Below, piece after piece: positions 1 to 14,514 of a stretch of DNA of 64,000 bases. Made by a program: the position numbers and the translations under genes. The stretch is from NCBI GenBank assembly GCA_963691705.1, contig OY829543.1, positions 48,030,564-48,094,563 of the forward strand. Reading direction: 5' to 3'. Positions within the stretch are counted from its first letter, which is position 1. Each line of letters starts with the position of its first letter. The notes under the pieces were generated by a model that saw only the letters and a list, made by a program, of their open reading frames with translations, had not been told where the DNA came from and made no database searches. This DNA is from Viola odorata. Taxonomy: Eukaryota > Streptophyta > Magnoliopsida > Malpighiales > Violaceae.

Positions 1-2961
1 TCTCGGCCCACTAGGAGGGAAGGCTTCGTCTACAGACCTGAAAACAAAATTAGTTCCGACAATGACAATGAGCTTATTTTTCAAAAATATTTATTAGTAC
101 TATATATTTGTTGCAATGTATGCAATCGAAGTGATGCGAATGGCTTTTTCAGATATATATGTAATAATTACAAATAACAATTTGGTGGGCGGGCCACTGT
201 AATAACATTATAAGTCGGTGAAAATTATTAATTATGCAAGTAGTATATGAGAAGTTTAATTATAACATTTCTATATAATTATTTCGTTTATAAAAAAAAA
301 CTCATTTTATAAATATTCATGTATTATATTTACTATTTAGAGTAATAAGTAGATAACCCGTGAAATATCCCGACTTGGAAAAACACTTAAAAGCCTTATC
401 TTATAGATCGTTTAAACGATTTTTGAGTGTTTAAATAACACAAGTGCGACTTTACATATTTTTACATTTAATTAACAGCCCATATGGAATTGGAACCTAT
501 TTAAATAATAAAATCTCTACATTGCGACTACTTATTACCTTTATATTTATGAATAGAAGCTACTATATTAATTATTTACTACTAAATAATGGTGTAAATA
601 GATCTCCTCGAGTTTTTCATGATAAATAATAATCGTGTAAATAAGAATGCACTAGTACTATATTAATTTGAGTTGGAATAATGATAAATAAAAATATTAC
701 CCGTTTATAAAATTGTACCAAATTAAAATAAATTAGTAAATTAACAAAACAATAATTCAATGTAGATGCAGAAAATTTACACAAAAAATTGAATTCATGT
801 GTTGATCATGTCACCCATTTGAGTTTGAGGGATGAAATATATATGAACGATATTAGTCTCTCGCTGAAATAGCGAAGATAAGAGACTAGTAAAAAATAAA
901 AAATGCATTAACTAAACTCACCAGAAATATGTTTAATTCCTTGTACTTAAGCATGGAATGTATATATATCATCACCATAATGGATCCTGGCATGAGGAGC
1001 TGAAAGAAACATGTAGCCAAGGACAACTTGCCAACTTCTACTTCATCTCTTCTTGTTCTTGAGATACGAAGCCACCTACAAAAAGAGGGCGGCAAGTCAT
1101 CCTTGGCTGCACTACACTTCCGGATCCTACATGCGAGGATGCTAGTGAGTATTGTACGGATGTGCAAGAAGCAAGACGAAGAATCAATGTTCAAAAGGGA
1201 TATGGAAAGGAGAGCTCTTTAGCAGAGAAAACATTGCCGGAAATAAAACAATTAATGGATGGAATCTTAGATGAGGCCAATGAGCCTTTTATAGAACCGA
1301 AGGGGCAAGCAAGAGGGTAAGATAGTACCGATGATATGGTTAACTTTTTTATCCCTCAAGTTTACTGGTAGAGGATATTGTCGTTGACACCGCATCGGCT
1401 CACTAAAAAGTAAAACGCACCTATTTTGGAACATCCATACATATTTTACATTTGTGTAAAAAGAATGTTACTTATTAATCTTTTTCTCGTGACTATCATG
1501 CCCGCTATATATATATATATATATAATTACATGTTAATGTTTTCCTCTATAAGTTCCCAGATAGATATTTTGCTCGCTTCTTGTGAATTCTTTAGATATT
1601 TAACTTTAACAAAAAAATTACAAAAATACGAGAAAACATGTACTTTCGTAAATGCATGCAAAAGCTTAACTGGAAATTTTATACGTACAAACACGAGCTA
1701 ATGTAGTCTAAGGGGTAAAAATCTAGTTGAAAAGTTTTGTAGCTAGCACTTGTTTACGAGCTAGTTTTAGGTTTCTAAACTCACCGTTTTACGTCAAGTG
1801 TGAGATCAAAGGAAGGTGGTAACTTCACGCAGCTCATAACCATCTTTCACCTCCAATAGTTTGTTTTCTTTCTAATGATTATACACCATAAGCATTTATA
1901 AACATCCTACTCTATCCATTTCTAATTAAATAGGAACAAATATGGAAGTAGAGTGTAATATCTTGATGTTGAAACCAAAAATTATAATCAACATGACATC
2001 TGCTGTAATAAAGAAAAGTGTAAAAAAAACAAAAGGTTTCCTTTCATATAGATTGGGAAAGTAAAATCCTTTAATACGTTTTTTTCAACCGACAACAAGT
2101 TCTCTGAATCCCTTACGGATTGAGGAGTAGTAAGTCAGTGTGTGGGAGCTGTTGAAGGAGGGACCAGATCTGGAAGCAAGTATTGTGATTCGTGAAGTTT
2201 TGTTTTTTGCCGCTCTACAATTTGCACGTCTGTTTCATCAAACCTTGAACCACAAAAGATGCAACTTGATTTTCAAAATCAAGCAGTTTTAAGTTTCAAT
2301 CCATTCTTTTTATTGTTTTGAATTCAATGGAAGGAACGCTCATCTCGTTTAAGAAAACAAAAATTGAAATTGGAATATCCAAAAATAAATAAAAAAAGAT
2401 TCTGCATATTCTTTTCTGAAAATGTACTTTTGTTTTTGGAAATTGTACTGAAAATTGTACTTTTTTTAAAAAATTTGTACTTGTGTTGTGTGGCTTCACG
2501 TCTTTCATTTTACAAATGTACAGTACTCCTTGTATGTATCATTAGAGTAGGAGTTCGTATTGTATACTCCCTCCGTCATAAAAAAAATCGTAATTGAATA
2601 AATAACCTTGCGTCATTTTATAGTAAAAATATTGGATAAATGACTGATACGCAACTCCATACGAGGGATAAATAGCATGCATCTTTTCGACCAAAAAAAA
2701 CCTTATTTAATGTAATTGTTTGGCTTTTGCTCTCTATGGAAAAAAAAATGAAAAAAATAATAAATGTACAGGATGCTAATTGGGAAAAGTTTACAAAAAA
2801 GAAAGGAGGCAATGTTGGCTAAGAAAAGTTTTTATAAATGTTGGCTGAAAATATTTTCTTAGCACCTTCCTCGTACACTCTTGCCGTCTTTTATCAATAA
2901 TATAAAGAACAGTAAAACTTGCCCAATTCATCTAAAACAAAGCAAATTAACAGTCGACTAT
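1..2961. other. AT-rich intergenic sequence downstream of the cytidylyltransferase gene
   Basis: No gene is supported here. The sequence is AT-rich with a short (TA)n run near 1506-1525. A more GC-rich patch at about 1020-1220 is open on both strands (minus 886-1194, plus 1028-1222), but neither translation resembles a family I know and there is no splice or start context. A Stowaway-like end lies at 2567-2577. The last part, about 2880-2961, is probably 3' UTR of the minus-strand gene that ends at 2962. Confidence 0.5.
2565..2590 (+). repeat. Stowaway-like MITE terminal sequence (one end only)
   Basis: The motif CTCCCTCCGTC directly after TA matches the usual terminus of plant Stowaway (Tc1/mariner-type) MITEs, which insert at TA. 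I do not see the matching inverted end within the next few hundred bases, so this is a fragment or a diverged copy. Confidence 0.45.
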
Positions 2962-5896
<2,935 letters not shown>

Positions 5897-8800
5897 TCTC
5901 GTGGATTTTCTGCTCTAACCAGACGCAGAACCACAAGCCAAGGAAAGCAACAACCAGTACACGACTAGTATTACGACTTGGCGTTGCTTTGACGTTTGAA
6001 CGACAACCAAACAGTCAAAAAGATTCTCCACACACTTTTTGATTCTCCGTTTTAAGAATTGTACGGTCAGCGGTCAGCGGCCAGCGTGTATTACTGTTAC
6101 GACAAAATTACAAATTATTTCTCTTTTTAATTAACAATCTAAATAAATCAGTAATCACATTAATTCTGACAAAAAAATAAGCACATAAGATGAGTATGTA
6201 AACTTCATGCGAATAGTATTAGAAGTATACCTAGATAGGATTTATTTAAAAACGCGTTTGGCTCACAGAATTAAAAGGGAAAATAATTTAAAAATTTGAG
6301 ATTTCAAATTTTATTACGTTTGGTTAACGCATGAAAAGTTAGACTTCCCAAAATCCAACTTTCATTAACTCCTCCATTTTTATCCATTTTGGAGGAAAGT
6401 GACTCCATGATTTGGGGATGAGAAATCTAACTTTCCTAAATCTAAGAAAAGTTGTATTTTATTAAATTACTTAGTTCTCATATTTTAAATACCACAAATA
6501 TCATGATTTTTTCTTACCAAAAAATATATATCACATTTTAAATACCATATTTTATTATTGCAGTTAAATTTATTTTGCATAGCCAAGACAATGTGTCATT
6601 CTGTTATAAAATAATTGACTTTGCAAGCTTGATAATGATTTGAATTTAAATTTTTTTGATTTATAAAGCATGTTTACTAGTTATTAAAGATCATGTTTTT
6701 CCCACTAATGATGATCTTGGTACTAAAGAAACATTTCGGGGTTTATAGTGGTAATAATTAAGCTAGCACATCACCGGTCAATGTTTTAACCTTAAGTAAT
6801 AATGTTCAACAAGTCCCTTAATTATTTTTTTATATATTTTTTTAGTTATTTATAGATGTGTTGAGTCAGTCTAGTTCTTCATGCTTGCTAATATGGGTTT
6901 CACTATTTTATTTTATTGATAACTGGATTCGACATTTAAGAACATATTATCCACGATTTCAAAAAATATAAATATACGTTATATTGTACTTGAAATAATT
7001 ATTATTTATTGAAGGTCAATTCCCTTAATATTCTCAACTACAAAGGTAGAAAAGAAAGCACAAAGGTAGAAAAAAAAAGTTGGGATTGAGATGATCATCG
7101 GATTAGCTTGGGTTTGATGTTTAGGCCCAAGCCCGACCTTAGTTCGGACTGAATCTGATCAAATTCGGGTTATGACCAAGCCCACGTCCGCCTATCAGGC
7201 TGCGCAGCCAGTGGCCAGGTATCGCCGTCTAGTCCCCATCCATATGTAAGGTTTCTGCCTTTTTGCCGGGCTAGGGATCATCAGTGCACATTTGAGTGCA
7301 CGACAATGCATGCAACATTCCACATGCCATTCCACTCAAAAGTAAATGGATCATGTTGCTGGCTTCAACTCCAAAGTGGCTAATACCACAAATCCTCAAG
7401 TGGGCTTTTTATGATTTGAACTAGTGGTTTGAATCAGTCATTTTGAACAATCTATTCTCCAAAAGCAACTTTCTCGCTTCATGTGGCTAAGGGATGTCCT
7501 TCCAAAGAGTCTGTAAACAATAGCTTAATTCCATTTTATCGTACTATTGAGAATTAAATCTCGTATCAATAAATAATTACATATGAGAATAAAGTTTAAT
7601 TTTTTTGAACCGGCTAATTTTAATTTATCTAATTTCAAAATAGTAACGGAGTTATTATAGCTCAACCGACTAGTGATAATGTAATAATGTAAAATTCGGG
7701 TTCTTACAAGTTACAATACGGTGTCGTTCGAAATTGTCACTATCTTTGTAATCCTGTTATGGATAAAAATGTGGCGGCAAATTATATTTTATCAAGTAGC
7801 CAGGTGACTCAAGAGCTAGGCCCATAGGCCATAGGCTTTACTTGACTTCTTGTTTTGCTGGTTGGATTGGCCATGTTATCCCATGTGCAGTTTGGTGGTT
7901 TACTACTATGCTTGACTATTTCTCCTATAACACGAATAATTATACCGCACAGTATTATGTTATTCTATTTATTCATTCATATTAACCAATAAAATAATTA
8001 CATAATTTAATCTGATTTTTAAAATATAATTTATATAATTTAATTCTTCAAATATAACATTTTATCTAATTTTATATTTTAATCTTCAAATGTTGTTCAA
8101 GACATGGTATTTCTTGTAGGACCTTCTTATAATCCTTTTTTGTTTTCCACGGTCAGGTTATGACCTCTTCTTAACTTCCTTAAGTTTCTATTAAAAAATA
8201 ACACTTAAATTTGTTTCCAGCAACCAATATTGGCGATGAATAAAGCAAATCATATAAAAAGTTTCCTTTTCTTAACCCTCAAAAGTGTTTGAACGTGATT
8301 TTAGTCTACTTCTCAAGGAAATGTGAGGACATTAGTTAGGTAAAAGAAGGGAATAATAAGAATTTCTCGCCTAACTTCAATTTCTAACTCTTGTTTCGTC
8401 AACATTCTGCTTAAGGTGCTGATTTGTTTGTTAGTGATGTTCCTAAAAACCCAAAATTTGGTTCTTTTCTTCCTGTGTAATTTTATATCAACATTCGGTT
8501 TCATTCGCCGGAAAAAAAAACATTCCTCAGAAATTATACCCTACTCCTTGTTTTACATACCAGTACGTCTACACTACCATGTCAGTGTATCTACTACATA
8601 CAAATGACATAACTAATAAGAACTTGCTACATAATTAATGGGTATGGATATGAGCATGGGTGACTCGAATCTGAAATAATCGGCGCTGAATGTGATGACT
8701 ATATTAGCTTTAAAAAATTAATATGTATGAATGGTTACATATGTCAACCAAGAAGTGGATACTGGACAACCCTTGAATGTTATTAATCTCTCAATAACAC

Positions 8801-10014
8801 ACTTTTTTCTCTTTGAACTTGTTTTGACAGATTAATGAAGTCTTGATGCTATTGTAGGCAATTTCATAAGTGTTCACCTCAAATGAACTGATAGCAAGTA
8901 TAGCATACCAAATAGATAGAGCACAGAGCATAGTTTCTACCTCTCCCTGTCTTTTCAGGAATACCATCTTTTCTCATGGACGATATCTTGGCAGCACTTA
9001 TCCACTCATATGAGATTAAAGATTCAAAGAAACTTCTTTCTTTCCATGAAAAAATAAAAGATTCAAAGAACTTGGTCAGTATCAGAACTTTCTTTATTTT
9101 ATTTTCTTGCTAACTCAAATAGGCATCCATCCATTCATAGAATTGAAGTTTTTATGTAAAGATTGTTACTTTTGATATGCATCTTCTTGCTAATTAATAC
9201 AGCTGTGACTCTATGTACGTAGTTTATTAGTTGTTTTATTAGTAGTAAATGTATCAGTAAGATCTCGAGTTCGATCACCTCCACTTATAAAAATAAAATA
9301 AAATTATACAGCTGTTACGTAATAAGTAAGTCTTGCACTACAAGAAGAAAAGGCAGACCAAAAAGAAAGTGTATCCACTATCCAGGCTGTTTATGTGCTA
9401 CTTAACTTTAATAATACAGATTAAATGATGTCAAGCATTAGCATTAGAGATTTTAGCTTTACACACGAGTGGAAAAAATAGTCATCCGCTGCAGATCAGA
9501 ATCAGATGTTTCTTTCCTAAAACATACAATTATTCCTGCTTTTCTTGAAAACCAGGCTACTGATCTTTTAATGTGGCAAATTGACAACTCCATCAGATGA
9601 CAGATGCATAGAAGAGTCAATGATGCATTCTTTTTTTATTACTTTCTAATATATTCATCCATTTTTATGTCCTAAAACTGTCATCAGTGCCTTCCTTACT
9701 ATTATTGTATTGCTGTTCATTGGTTTTTGCCTTGTTATCTTTAAAAGCAAAAGACACTTTTGTCGTCAATTACCGGAATCTCATGCATTTCAAAATTTAT
9801 TAGGATAAAGATTAATTTTATTCACACCGAATTAGCCTCGATTGTAAAAAGTAAAGTGATCCTAGTAGGTAACTTCTCTATAGACAATGATTGAACTTGC
9901 CATCTTTTACTTGAGAGATGGAAGTGTACCTCGTGATTACGGGGTTTGCCTTATTGTTTTTATATCCCTCCCCTTAGTAGTTAACTAGTTGAGTAACTAC
10001 CTCCAACATACCTC
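5897..10014. other. Intergenic region between divergent CCT and expansin genes
   Basis: The first ~150 bases upstream of 5896 are probably CCT leader and promoter. The remainder is AT-rich with no supportable coding sequence. A stretch at about 6250-6470 begins with a GCGTTTGGCT-like motif and contains AACTTTCC/GGAAAGT-type short inverted words typical of non-autonomous hAT-like debris, but I cannot find both ends. A SINE-like patch is listed separately at 9216-9305. Confidence 0.5.
9216..9305 (+). repeat. SINE-like fragment with RNA polymerase III B-box
   Basis: The block around 9262-9282 reads like a tRNA-type B box (GAGTTCGATC within a 'gatctcgagttcgatcacctcc' type phrase, common near the end of plant SINE heads) and is followed by A-rich sequence. 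The A box is weak and no target duplication was found, so this is a low-confidence fragment. Confidence 0.3.
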
Positions 10015-10022
10015 TATAAATA
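10015..10022 (+). promoter_or_regulatory. TATA box of the expansin gene
   Basis: TATAAATA lies 168 bases before the expansin start codon, in a C-rich context typical of plant core promoters. This predicts transcription start near 10045-10055 and a leader of roughly 140 bases. Confidence 0.6.
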
Positions 10023-10189
10023 CAGTTCCATACCTTAACATCTTCCTCATCTTTCCCTATTCATACAGTTTGGTCCTCAATCTATAGCTTTTAAGTTGTA
10101 AGTACTTGCCCTTCCACCTAGTCCATTGCAAAAACAAGTACACAAGTTGTAATTGGGTTTCATTTGCTGTAAAATTTGCGGGAAATTAA

Positions 10190-11106
10190 ATGGAATTCCT
10201 TGGAGTTTGCATAGTAGCACTTCTAACCTTGTCGAAAGCTGTCCGTGGTGAAGGAGGTGGATGGTCCGGTGCCCATGCTACCTTCTATGGAGGTGGTGAT
10301 GCTTCAGGCACAATGGGTAAGAAACAAATCCATTCCTATCGAATCTCGTAGCTAGCTGTTACTCAACCAGTTCTTGTTCTTGGTGTTGCTATGTATATGC
10401 ATATAGGAGGAGCCTGTGGATATGGAAACCTTTACAGTGCAGGGTACGGGACGAACACAGCCGCATTGAGCACTGCTCTATTCAAGAACGGATTGTCCTG
10501 TGGAGCTTGTTTCGAGATCAAATGCGTGAACAATGCCAGGTGGTGTCTCCCAGGATCCATCACAGTCACGGCGACAAACTTCTGCCCTCCGAACAGTGCT
10601 CTCCCAAGCAATGCAGGCGGGTGGTGCAATCCTCCTCAACAACACTTTGATCTTTCTCAACCTGTTTTCCAACACATTGCTCATTACAAAGCCGGAATAG
10701 TGCCTGTTCAGTTCAGAAGGTTTGCCTACCATATTACAAGATTAATCGTTAGCTTTTCTTGCTACAATTCGGCTAAAACAGTTTTCCTGATATTGCCTGC
10801 AGGGTTCCTTGTAGGAAAAGTGGAGGTATCAGGTTCACTATAAATGGTCACTCATACTTCAACCTTGTCCTGATAACCAATGTCGGCGGTGCTGGTGATG
10901 TTGTGTCTGTCTCTGTCAAAGGAACCAGAACCGGGTGGCAACCGATGTCTCGCAACTGGGGCCAGAACTGGCAGAGCAACTCTTACCTTAATGGTCAGAC
11001 CCTCTCCTTCAAGGTCACTACTAGTGACGGCCGAACTGTCATCTCCAACAATGCCACTCCTTCTAACTGGGCTTTTGGTCAGACTTTCAATGGAGGGCAG
11101 TTCTAA
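10190..11106 (+). CDS. EXPA: Alpha-expansin (EXPA), 3 exons
   Basis: Alpha-expansins loosen cellulose-hemicellulose contacts in the wall without hydrolysis and are secreted. Exons are 10190-10316, 10407-10719 and 10803-11106, giving 744 nt and 247 residues, the usual expansin length. A hydrophobic signal peptide covers about residues 1-21. The six-stranded GH45-like domain follows, with GGACGYGN at 43-50, many cysteines (46, 74, 77, 82, 89, 102, 116) and the alpha-expansin HFD motif at 122-124. The C-terminal CBM63-like domain runs from about 150 to the end, with conserved tryptophans in [13 protein letters not shown] and [10 protein letters not shown]. Introns are GT-AG at the two positions usual for EXPA genes. 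The start is the only ATG before the signal peptide, and a TATA box lies upstream. Subfamily member unknown. Confidence 0.95.
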
Positions 11107-11599
11107 GTTCTAACTTTTAAATGCAGGGAACAAAAACACTAACAATATCACCTAATTAAAACATATAACCATGAAATCATATTGGAAGAGCATGAGATGT
11201 TATTATTTTAAGCAGGGACCAAGGACTGGTTCTAGCCATATATAACTAAGTGAAAAAAAGAAGGGTCTTTTTATCAATGGCCCTAATTGCAACTGCTGCG
11301 TTTCTTCACAGTTCACACCCAACCTTAAGAAATGGTTGGTGTACCCTACGAAAGGGTTGGTGAAATGGTGTGTAAGAGGATACCTGGCATTTGCTTTGCT
11401 GTGTGTAGTTTGTATACAGAGTTTGTTTCTAGATTTTCTATGCTCAAAATTGTATCATGAAAATGGCTGTAGCTGGCAAAGGCATGTTATGAATTGTAAC
11501 GATAATTTTATTTATTTTGCATCGTACAGATCAAAAACTTGTTTGATCAATTCCAGTTTTAGTTTCTGGGTATAAAATTTGGAATTACAGATACCATAC
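11107..11599 (+). other. Expansin 3' flank
   Basis: Expansin 3' UTR and flank. T-rich sequence with TATAAATT/AATAAA-like words; no other gene is visible. It abuts the candidate minus-strand transcription unit that follows. Confidence 0.4.
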
Positions 11600-12301
11600 T
11601 ACATAATGGAATGAGAGATGCGCAACAAAAAGAGAAGAAATCTTATAAATTTTCATCTCAAACTGACAAGCGGCTCATATCAAGCAATAAAAAATTTACA
11701 AAAAACCATTTTTACATTGTAAAGCAACAGTTTATACAAAGAATCAGATACAGCAGAGCTCCTTCAAGCATCAATCAATTCCTTGTTCCATATCATCAGA
11801 AATCTACAAACAACCAAGACTGTCAGTTCCACCTGCAAATCCAAATTCATTAAAATAAAAACCAAAACAAGAAAATTCACCGAATCAACTTAAAATGTTT
11901 CTTTTTAAAAAGAAAAGATAGAGCAAACTAAAAATCCATTTGATGATGTTTTTTTTTTGTACAGATGCAGTGAGAGATGCGCAACAAAAACTGACACAAA
12001 GCACAAACAAAGAGATAATTGGGGTTTTAGCCCGCGCGGCCGTCACGGCCCCAAACGACAAACAAACGAAATCGTTTTATTGGTGGCTCTGACCGCAGGC
12101 AGTCGTCACTGCAGGGACCGGATCTCAAATAGGCCGAACCTTGTTCCCTTCCTCTTTCTCCCGTTCGAGCCGCCAGCAGCCGAACGGAGGGTGGCTCCAG
12201 AGAGAGAAAAGGAGGGGTTTCGGCTGCAGAGAGAAACCAGTCGCCGCTCAGATAAGATCAAGTAGTTAACTCTCAAAGTAGGGTTTTAGGTGGGTTTTAT
12301 A
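11600..12301 (-). ncRNA. Candidate non-coding minus-strand transcription unit (promoter, GC-rich first exon, possible intron)
   Basis: Reading the minus strand, a TATAAAA box (12295-12301) and a telo-box-like AAAACCCTAC word (near 12280-12289) precede a GC-rich CT-repeat leader of the sort found at plant housekeeping genes. A T-rich stretch then ends in TTTGCAG at 11833-11839, which looks like a 3' splice site. No reading frame over 60 codons runs through it on the minus strand. It could be a non-coding RNA gene, a short-peptide gene or the relic of a lost gene. Evidence is positional only, with no homology. Confidence 0.3.
11612..11990. repeat. 20-bp perfect direct repeat, 359 bp apart
   Basis: The word TGAGAGATGCGCAACAAAAA occurs at 11612-11631 and again at 11971-11990. 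It flanks the presumed intron and second exon of the candidate transcription unit. A 20-bp exact match is unlikely by chance. Confidence 0.7.
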
Positions 12302-12570
12302 ATGCGACGGACGGCCAATTCTTGAATAAGGAGCCCAATCCAACATGGCCCAAATGGGTCTTATTTTTGGCCCAAACAGGTATTACTCATGGGATTCATT
12401 GCATCATTGGCAATTTCAAGAAAAGATTATTCTACAATAGTATTACTAAACAAACGAAAAGGCCTCAATCATTAACATAAAGAGCATTTATCCTTTATTC
12501 ATCTTCACTTTCATTTAATTCCTATTAGTTATTGTTTTTTTTCTATTATCATAATTAATTATTTTTTAAT

Positions 12571-12572
<2 letters not shown>

Positions 12573-12602
<30 letters not shown>
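12573..12602. repeat. (AT)n microsatellite
   Basis: About 15 uninterrupted AT units. Such tracts are prone to length variation and useful as markers. Confidence 0.9.
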
Positions 12603-12605
<3 letters not shown>

Positions 12606-12976
12606 AAAATTGTATGATTGTAAACTGTAAAAAAACATATATATATACTTATGCATTGGATGGTAATGAAACTAGCTAGTTATGCTCTAAATGTCTCCTA
12701 ATAAACGGCAATCTATTATTTTGGAGTACAAGGATATGGCAAATGTAAGTGGCCGAATTGTATTTTATAAAAAACATATGTGTTATTTTGGAAAAGCTAA
12801 TTAATTTTGACAAAAAGAAGAAAGAATCAACAATTTAAAAACCGGACCGGATTAGTCGATAAAATTGGTGACCATTTAAGTTTTTGGTTTGATTTTGACC
12901 TAAAAATTAAATTTTTGTTGTATCTGTAAAAAAAAAAAAAAAGAGGTTATCTAGCCAGTTCAACTAGGTTGGTTTG

Positions 12977-13314
12977 ATTTTAAATTTTGTGGAAGAACTC
13001 CATTTTAAAATTATACTCCATTTTTTTTTTAAATTGCATTTTAACATTGTATTAAATTAAGGTCAATATAATTAATAATATTAAATACTTTTAACATTGT
13101 TTATGGAAACATAAAAATAAATTTAACATTTCATAAACATAGGTAACCTAAAAAATAATAGAAAATTCAGAATAAATAGTTTTTAATTCAAAATAAGAAA
13201 GAAAATATTAAAGACTTCAAACCCAATTTCAAGGCCATTTGGGGTTGATTTTACCCAATCTGAACGATGATGTTTGCTAAATTGTATCAGAAGTTCTTCC
13301 ACAAAATTTAAAAT
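12977..13314. repeat. Foldback: 23-bp perfect inverted repeat with 292-bp loop
   Basis: Bases 12977-12999 are the exact reverse complement of 13292-13314. Shorter palindromic words around a TAAACTCATTTAT...ATAAATGAGTTTA pair (about 13347-13410) lie beyond it. This looks like the ends of a non-autonomous DNA element, but no target duplication was recognised. Confidence 0.55.
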
Positions 13315-13838
13315 TAATCCAACAGTTGAATACAAAATTACATTTTAAACTCATTTATCCGATTCATTAATTCATTTTATCTTTTAATGGGTCGAATAAA
13401 TGAGTTTAAAATTTATTTTTTTAAACAATAAATTAATATGAAAATATAAATGAAGGGGTCAAATTCAACCAAAAATAAAATAAAGTATCAAATCAATAAA
13501 AAAAACCCAAACACATTCTTTAAAGATAACAACGTGGTCTCTGGTCATATTGAGTTGTAAAATTATATTTCTCCTTCAAACAACATATATTACTCCCCTG
13601 TGCCTGTTGCTTATCAAAACAAAACAAAAAACTAATGGAGCAGAAATTCCTCCATCAGAATACAACGAGTCGACTCAATTTTTCCTATGGCTCTAATCAC
13701 CACTATATAAGTGTTAGAAAAGCTCAAGCTCCACATGAAGGACTCCATTAATTCTTGGGCTGATAACTCTCCTCAAAGTCAAAGAGAATAAGAAATAAAT
13801 GAAAAGAAGAAAATGTTGTGAAAACAGGGTAAAAATGA

Positions 13839-13984
13839 CATAATTCAATAAATATCTCAGCTTTCTTTGGTGCATTGGTTGTTTGCGAGCATTGTACTGC
13901 TGTTTGCAGCAGCTTCTTGTACGGCTTCTATCATGTCGCTCGTGACATAATTCAATAAATATCTCTGCTTATTAAAAAAAAAAA
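13839..13984 (+). mobile_element. Very short 5'-truncated LINE 3' tail with target-site duplication
   Basis: A 146-bp segment ends in TTATT followed by an A13 tract. It is bounded by a 15-bp duplication with one mismatch (13824-13838 ACAGGGTAAAAATGA, 13985-13999 ACAGGTTAAAAATGA). Its 3' end resembles the tail of the LINE at 16072-17366. A 23-bp word recurs inside and at its edge (13836-13858 and 13943-13965). This fits target-primed insertion with extreme 5' truncation. Confidence 0.65.
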
Positions 13985-13999
13985 ACAGGTTAAAAATGA

Positions 14000-14514
14000 G
14001 ATGAGGGAATGATGGATTAATTTAATACATCCGTCCCTCCTCAATGTTTTTTAACCCTTAATTTATTTTTAATTTAATTATGCGGTCCCTAGTAACAAAT
14101 TCAAGAGAAGGGAGTAATTTTGTGACAATGAACTGTGGGATCTTCCTCTATAACCCCATGTGTGATCTTTTGTGCAGTTTGGGTGATGGACCAAATCATT
14201 TATTTAAGTAGGGACATAAAATGATAATATAAAAACACTAAAAAGTTATTACAAGCACACATTTACTCATAGTTACTTTTTTTTTAATAAGTTGATATTT
14301 ATTGCAAAGGAAAAAGGTCATGAAGTACATGACTCAACAGCAAAACACGATCTGGGCATACTGCCCAGGAGTGCAAGAAAAAAACCCACACCAGCAAGGA
14401 ACTACATACCAGCAGCCCGCAACCAGCCAGACGATACAAGACTCAACAGCAAAACAGAACACGAGTTGTAAAAAGGGATCATTGTACTCAATGATCATCA
14501 TAATAAGCAAGTAA
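14000..14514. other. 3' flank of the BAHD gene
   Basis: A degraded Stowaway-like word (CATCCGTCCCTCCTCAATG near 14028-14046) has a partial inverse (GAAGGGAGTA near 14108-14117), about 90 bp away. The rest is AT-rich and probably holds the BAHD 3' UTR. The CAGCAAAACA-type words at 14337-14460 are locally repeated. No gene seen. Confidence 0.4.

Larger units (their letters stand above)
12311..13820. other. Intergenic AT-rich sequence with repeats
   Basis: No gene is visible. It contains an (AT)n microsatellite at about 12573-12602, an oligo-A run near 12930, a GGTCCGGTT/ACCGGACC-type patch near 12842 also seen near 29310-29370, and the inverted repeat listed separately. Confidence 0.5.

Noticed and set aside
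886..1222. Open stretches on both strands in a GC-richer patch
   Set aside because: No recognisable domain, no splice or promoter context, and the two strands compete; kept only as a note.
7640..7760. tRNA-like A-box word TAGCTCAACCGAC
   Set aside because: No B box at the right distance and no cloverleaf; not a tRNA gene and too weak to call a SINE.
11744..11803. Possible C/D snoRNA (TGATGA and CTGA words on the minus strand)
   Set aside because: Only about 50 bases between boxes, no terminal stem, no C'/D' pair and no recognisable target guide.
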